17,234 nucleotides of DNA, from the NCBI RefSeq assembly GCF_030525755.1, contig NZ_JAUNEC010000038.1:1-17234 (forward strand), read 5' to 3'. This document shows positions 13,578-17,234 of this stretch, piece by piece. The stretch is from Alysiella sp. (GTDB taxonomy: Bacteria; Pseudomonadota; Gammaproteobacteria; Burkholderiales; Neisseriaceae). The position numbers were made by a program, and so were the translations under genes. The notes beneath the pieces are model-generated. The model saw nothing but the letters and a program-made list of their open reading frames with translations, did no database searches and had not been told where the DNA came from. How positions within the stretch are numbered: position 1 is the first letter of the stretch; each line of letters starts with the position of its first letter.

Positions 13578-13691
13578 GTTTAAAATAAGAGTGATGCAGT
13601 ATTATCCCATTTCTGAAGTATGAGAACATAGCGGTTGCCTGTTTTATTCTTATTTTAAACAATCATATGGCTGACATGATTTAGAATAAGT
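13578..13691. repeat. AT-rich repeat cluster
   Basis: GTTTAAAATAAGA (13578-13590) has a perfect inverted partner TCTTATTTTAAAC (13648-13660), and a degenerate direct copy GATTTAGAATAAGT follows at 13678-13691. The spacing of 57 bases inside the perfect pair is too short for a gene. Function unknown; it could be the remains of a small mobile element or a binding-site array. Confidence 0.5.
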
Positions 13692-13854
13692 ACAAATTGG
13701 TATGGTAAGGTTATCCAATGCTGTAACTGTTTTAAAGTGTGTTTATGGCGATTGATAATTCGTTTTGCGCTTACTTTTTCGTCAAATATCGCTTTACTGT
13801 CAACAGTACCCAGCCGTCAATCAATTTATTCATACTTTTTCATCAACAACAATT

Positions 13855-16800
13855 ATGATTTTTCCTATTCCTCGCCCCAATCAAAAAACTTTTTGGACAG
13901 ATTATTCCGAAGGATCAATGCCATATCTCCTATCGCAACATCTGCCCTCAAGCCCAATCAAAATCATTTTAACCGCCGACAGCGAAACCGCCCACCGACT
14001 TCATCAAGCATGGCAATTTTTCCGCCCACGCGACAATGCCCTGTTTTTCCCCGATTGGGAAACTTTGCCATACGAACATTTTTCGCCACACCAAGACCTT
14101 GTTTCTGAACGATTATCTGTGTTGTGGCAACTGAAAAATGGTACGGTGGACGCGCTGTTTTTGCCCGTTGCCACCGCCATGCAAAAGCTCGCGCCTGTGT
14201 CGTTTTTGTTGGCGCGGACGTTTTGGTTGAAAGTCGGTCAAACTTTACACATTGATTCTTTAAGGGAAAATTTGATTCAGGCAGGCTATCATTTGGTGGA
14301 CAATGTGTTGGCGGCAGGCGAATTTGCCGTGCGTGGCGGCATTGTGGACGTGTTTCCCATGGGCGCGGATTTGCCCTATCGCCTTGATTTGTTTGATGAA
14401 GAAATTGACACCATCAAAATTTTCAACCCCGAAACGCAGCGAACCATTGAAAACATTCAAGAAATCAGATTGTTGCCCGCCCACGAATTCCCCACCGATG
14501 CGGACGCGCAGAAAATCTTCCGCAGCCGTTTCCGTGAAGAAATCGATGGCGACCCCAGCGCAGCAGCCGTGTACAAAGCGGTGGGCAATGGGCAATTTGG
14601 CGCAGGCGTGGAGCATTATTTGCCTTTGTTTTTTGAAGAAAATTGTGCCAATCTGTTTGATTATGTTGGCGAAAATGCGATTGTGGTTTGCACGGACGAT
14701 GTCCACGCCTACGCCAACCGTTTTTGGGGCGATGTGAAGCAACGCCACCAATTAGCGCAGGGCGAGCCGCATTATCCGCCACTTGCACCGCAGTTTTTGT
14801 ATTTGTCGCCCGACCAGTTTTCAGGCTGCCTGAAACCGTATCCGCAAATTTGGACTTCGCCCGACCACCGCCACGATTTGCCCAATCTTGCCGTAAATCG
14901 TCAGTCGGAACAGCCGCTTTTGGCGTTGCAGGATTTTCAGGCAGCGTTTGACGGCAAAATTTTGCTTTGTGCCGACAGCTTGGGGCGCAGGGAAACCATG
15001 TCCGCTTTTTTCAAACAAAATGGTTTGGACGTGGCACAAGTGGCAAGTTGGCAGGATTTTGTTCAACAAAACCATAAATTGGCAATTTGCGTGTCGCCTT
15101 TGGTGCAGGGCTTTCAAATGAACAGCAATCTCGTCCCCTCTCCCTCTGGGAGAGGGTTAGGGAGAGGGCAAACCGCAGACGATGAACCCCTCTCCCCAGC
15201 CCTCTCCCAAAGGGAGAGGGAGCAAGATTTCAGGCAGCCTGAAAATGCGTTGGCACAATCCCATTCACAAAATGTGAAAAATCAAATTTCAGGCAGCCTG
15301 AAAATTGCCGTCATCACCGAAACCGAACTCTATCAATACGTTGCCCGCCCCAAAACGCGCCGCTTGAAACACGCCAAAATTGCCGACACAGCCTTGCGCG
15401 ATTTGGCGGAAATCAACATGGGCGACCCCGTTGTCCACCAAGAACACGGCATTGCGCGGTATCAAGGCTTGGTAAACATGAATTTTGGCGATGGCGACAC
15501 CGAAATGATGTTGCTGGCATACGCCAACGAAGCGCAACTGTATGTGCCTGTTTCACAACTGCATTTAATCAGCCGCTATTCAGGCAGCGCGTCCGAAAAC
15601 GTGCAATTACACAAACTCGGCACAGGCGCGTGGGGCAAAGCCAAACGCAAAGCCGCCGAACAAGCCCGCGACACCGCAGCCGAATTGCTCAATTTGTACG
15701 CCCAACGCGCAGCACAATCGGGTTTCAAATTTGAAATCAACGAATTGGATTATCAAGCCTTTGCAGACGGATTCGGCTACGAAGAAACCGAAGACCAAGC
15801 CGCCGCCATCGCTGCCGTATTGAAAGACTTGACCCAAGCCAAACCGATGGACAGGCTGGTTTGTGGCGATGTCGGTTTTGGCAAAACCGAAGTCGCGTTG
15901 CGTGCCGCCTTTGTGGCGGTGATGGGTGGCAAACAGGTGGCGGTACTCGCACCCACCACTTTGCTGGTGGAGCAACACGCGAAAAATTTTGCCGACCGTT
16001 TTGCCGATTTTCCCGTTAAAACGGCAGCTTTGTCGCGTTTTAACAGCAGTAAAGAGACGAAAGCCACACTCGCTGGCATGGCAGATGGCACGGTGGACAT
16101 CGTCATCGGCACACACAAATTGGTGCAAGATGATATTGCGTTTAAAAACTTGGGCTTGGTCATCATTGATGAAGAACACCGCTTTGGCGTGCGCCAAAAA
16201 GAGCAACTCAAACGCCTTCGCGCCAATGTGGACATGCTCACGCTGACCGCCACGCCCATTCCGCGTACATTGAGCATGGCTTTGGAGGGTTTGCGCGATT
16301 TTTCATTGATTACCACCGCGCCATCGCGCCGCCTTGCCGTGAAAACTTTTGTTAAACCCTTTGGTGATGGCAGCGTGCGCGAAGCCGTGTTGCGCGAATT
16401 GAAACGTGGCGGACAGGTGTTTTTCCTGCACAATGAAGTGGAAACCATTGAAAATATGCGAGAAAAATTGGCAGAACTCTTGCCCGAAGCCCGCATTGGC
16501 GTGGCACACGGACAGTTGCGCGAACGCGAATTGGAACAGGTCATGCGCGAATTTTTGCAACAGAAATTCAACGTCTTACTCTGTTCCACCATCATTGAAA
16601 CGGGCATTGACATTCCCAATGCCAACACGATTATCATCAATCGTGCCGACAAATTCGGTATTGCCCAGTTGCACCAGTTGCGTGGGCGTGTGGGGCGCAG
16701 TCATCATCAGGCGTATGCTTATCTTTTTACAGGTGAATTTGTCAGCAAAGACGCGCAAAAACGTTTGGACGCGATTGCGGCTGCCGATGAATTGGGCGCA

Positions 16801-17234
16801 GGTTTCGCGCTTGCCATGCAAGATTTGGAAATTCGCGGCGCAGGCGAAATTTTGGGCGAGGGACAATCGGGCGAAATGGCGCAGGTGGGTTTGACTTTGT
16901 ACACGGAAATGTTGAAACAAGCCGTGCGCGAGTTGAAAAAAGGGCGTGTGCCTGATTTGGACGCGCCTTTGGGTGTGAACACGGAAATCAAGCTCCACGC
17001 ACCTGCTTTGCTGCCTGAAAGCTATTGCCCCGATATTCACGAACGTTTGGTGCTGTACAAACGCTTGGCAACTTGCGAAAACATCAATCAAATCAACGAT
17101 ATTTTTGAAGAACTCATAGACCGTTTCGGGCTGCCTGAACAAGCCGTGAAAACGCTGGTGGAAAGCCACAAATTGCGGATTATGGCAAGCGATTTGGGCA
17201 TCAGCACGGTGGACGCGACTGCCGAAGCCATCAC
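13855..17234 (+). CDS. mfd: Transcription-repair coupling factor Mfd (3' end beyond window)
   Basis: Removes stalled RNA polymerase from DNA lesions with ATP-driven translocation and recruits UvrA. The frame is open for 1126 codons to the right edge; only about the last 80-90 residues seem missing. Landmarks: DWETLPYEHFSPHQDLVSERL and the UvrB-like AGEFAVRGGIVDVFPMG; the RNA polymerase-binding GDPVVHQEHGIARYQGL (from about residue 523); Walker A GDVGFGKT (671-678); DEEH box 772-775 in IIDEEHRFGV; TATPIPRT; STIIETGIDIPNANT and the QLRGRVGRS motif; then the C-terminal autoinhibitory domain LPESYCPDIHERLVLYKRL. The Walker lysine is near 677, against 634 in E. coli as I remember it. The excess fits an in-frame insert at about residues 423-482 built from a palindromic repeat and DUS. 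No Shine-Dalgarno is visible before the ATG, but the N terminus aligns with the family. Confidence 0.96.
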   Translation, partial: MIFPIPRPNQKTFWTDYSEGSMPYLLSQHLPSSPIKIILTADSETAHRLHQAWQFFRPRDNALFFPDWETLPYEHFSPHQDLVSERLSVLWQLKNGTVDALFLPVATAMQKLAPVSFLLARTFWLKVGQTLHIDSLRENLIQAGYHLVDNVLAAGEFAVRGGIVDVFPMGADLPYRLDLFDEEIDTIKIFNPETQRTIENIQEIRLLPAHEFPTDADAQKIFRSRFREEIDGDPSAAAVYKAVGNGQFGAGVEHYLPLFFEENCANLFDYVGENAIVVCTDDVHAYANRFWGDVKQRHQLAQGEPHYPPLAPQFLYLSPDQFSGCLKPYPQIWTSPDHRHDLPNLAVNRQSEQPLLALQDFQAAFDGKILLCADSLGRRETMSAFFKQNGLDVAQVASWQDFVQQNHKLAICVSPLVQGFQMNSNLVPSPSGRGLGRGQTADDEPLSPALSQREREQDFRQPENALAQSHSQNVKNQISGSLKIAVITETELYQYVARPKTRRLKHAKIADTALRDLAEINMGDPVVHQEHGIARYQGLVNMNFGDGDTEMMLLAYANEAQLYVPVSQLHLISRYSGSASENVQLHKLGTGAWGKAKRKAAEQARDTAAELLNLYAQRAAQSGFKFEINELDYQAFADGFGYEETEDQAAAIAAVLKDLTQAKPMDRLVCGDVGFGKTEVALRAAFVAVMGGKQVAVLAPTTLLVEQHAKNFADRFADFPVKTAALSRFNSSKETKATLAGMADGTVDIVIGTHKLVQDDIAFKNLGLVIIDEEHRFGVRQKEQLKRLRANVDMLTLTATPIPRTLSMALEGLRDFSLITTAPSRRLAVKTFVKPFGDGSVREAVLRELKRGGQVFFLHNEVETIENMREKLAELLPEARIGVAHGQLRERELEQVMREFLQQKFNVLLCSTIIETGIDIPNANTIIINRADKFGIAQLHQLRGRVGRSHHQAYAYLFTGEFVSKDAQKRLDAIAAADELGAGFALAMQDLEIRGAGEILGEGQSGEMAQVGLTLYTEMLKQAVRELKKGRVPDLDAPLGVNTEIKLHAPALLPESYCPDIHERLVLYKRLATCENINQINDIFEELIDRFGLPEQAVKTLVESHKLRIMASDLGISTVDATAEAI
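14820..14834. repeat. Palindromic double DUS inside mfd
   Basis: TTCAGGCTGCCTGAA holds both dialects and is read in frame as FSGCLKP, about residues 322-328, in a linker-like part before the inserted repeat. Confidence 0.85.
15136..15220. repeat. CCCTCTCCC/GGGAGAGGG palindromic element inside mfd
   Basis: Two 33-base arms face each other across a 19-base spacer. The left arm (15136-15168) reads CCCTCTCCC, TCT, GGGAGAGGG, TTA, GGGAGAGGG. The right arm (15188-15220) reads CCCTCTCCC, CAG, CCCTCTCCC, AAA, GGGAGAGGG. The arms are inverted copies that differ only in the separating triplets. This resembles a palindromic repeat widespread between genes in many proteobacteria. Here it is translated, giving SPSGRGLGRGQ and PLSPALSQRERE. 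Confidence 0.88.
15229..15302. repeat. Two palindromic double DUS at the end of the mfd insert
   Basis: TTCAGGCAGCCTGAA occurs at 15229-15243 and again at 15288-15302, each containing both DUS dialects. The first is read as FRQPEN, the second as SGSLK in a different phase. Between them lies a low-complexity Gln/Ser/Asn-rich stretch. The conserved Mfd sequence resumes directly after the second copy (KIAVITETELYQY). Confidence 0.88.

Larger units (their letters stand above)
13490..13854. other. pseI-mfd intergenic region
   Basis: No gene supported. It holds partial DUS copies at 13496-13507 and near 13559-13566, an exact one at 13537-13548, and a cluster of three related AT-rich motifs (13578-13691). 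The last 160 bases contain a 13737 frame that runs into mfd out of phase and a minus-strand frame of about 50 codons; neither looks convincing. No clear promoter or ribosome binding site for mfd is visible. Confidence 0.6.

Noticed and set aside
13656..13819. Minus-strand frame of about 50 codons before mfd, possibly a transposase fragment
   Set aside because: I could not match it to a transposase family, it has no start signals, and it is short enough to be chance.
13737..14108. 123-codon frame overlapping the start of mfd
   Set aside because: It overlaps the well-supported mfd N terminus in another frame; the residues are its out-of-phase shadow.
15136..15220. Reading the mfd repeat as a disrupting insertion (pseudogene)
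   Set aside because: I followed every codon across the region; the frame stays open and conserved Mfd sequence resumes in the same phase.
15136..15220. CRISPR-like array
   Set aside because: The repeated units are inverted arms of one palindrome, not direct repeats with unique spacers, and no cas genes are present.
15777..16652. 291-codon minus-strand frame inside mfd
   Set aside because: It lies fully opposite the conserved helicase core, so it is an antisense shadow of mfd.

Overview
The window looks like chromosomal DNA of a Neisseriaceae bacterium. The best evidence is the 12-mer AGGCTGCCTGAA: I count 18 exact copies by eye on the two strands, plus 8 copies of its sister AGGCAGCCTGAA, seven of them nested with the first. 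These match the DNA uptake sequence (DUS) dialects described for Simonsiella and Kingella relatives. I infer a Simonsiella/Kingella/Alysiella-like genome; the exact genus cannot be fixed from this window.

Layout. 1-321: gene-free left flank with DUS copies, a small hairpin repeat and a pyrD promoter. 322-2723: housekeeping block pyrD, tpiA, secG, tRNA-Leu(GAG), closed by a strong terminator. 2788-3280: an Lrp/AsnC regulator on the minus strand with its own terminator. 3281-3589: intergenic region with three hairpins, one an orphan DUS terminator. 3590-6729: surface-sugar genes rfbD (dTDP-4-dehydrorhamnose reductase), pseB and pseC (first two committed steps to pseudaminic acid). 6881-11897: a complete galactose ABC importer, mglB (lipoprotein binding protein), mglA (ATPase) and mglC (permease), followed by an aldose 1-epimerase (galM-like). 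11981-12339: a decayed vapBC toxin-antitoxin remnant. 12443-13489: pseI (pseudaminic acid synthase), cut off from pseB/pseC by the galactose block. 13490-13854: gene-free, with DUS and an AT-rich repeat cluster. 13855-17234: mfd, open through the right edge and lacking only its C-terminal end.

How the genes work together. MglBAC imports galactose and the epimerase supplies the alpha anomer, so the middle block is a galactose-scavenging unit. PseB, PseC and PseI are steps 1, 2 and 5 of CMP-pseudaminic acid synthesis; pseH, pseG and pseF are not here. RfbD points to rhamnose in a surface glycan, but rmlABC are also absent.

The most striking feature is in mfd. A roughly 60-codon stretch built from a CCCTCTCCC/GGGAGAGGG palindromic repeat and two DUS copies sits in frame and is read through as protein. 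Other points of note are the palindromic DUS 15-mers, the fused vapB-vapC pseudogene, and the mglB-mglA gap with an attenuator-like hairpin, a dRS3-like repeat, a promoter candidate and a possible 43-residue ORF. I did not find a convincing wholly new multi-gene system.
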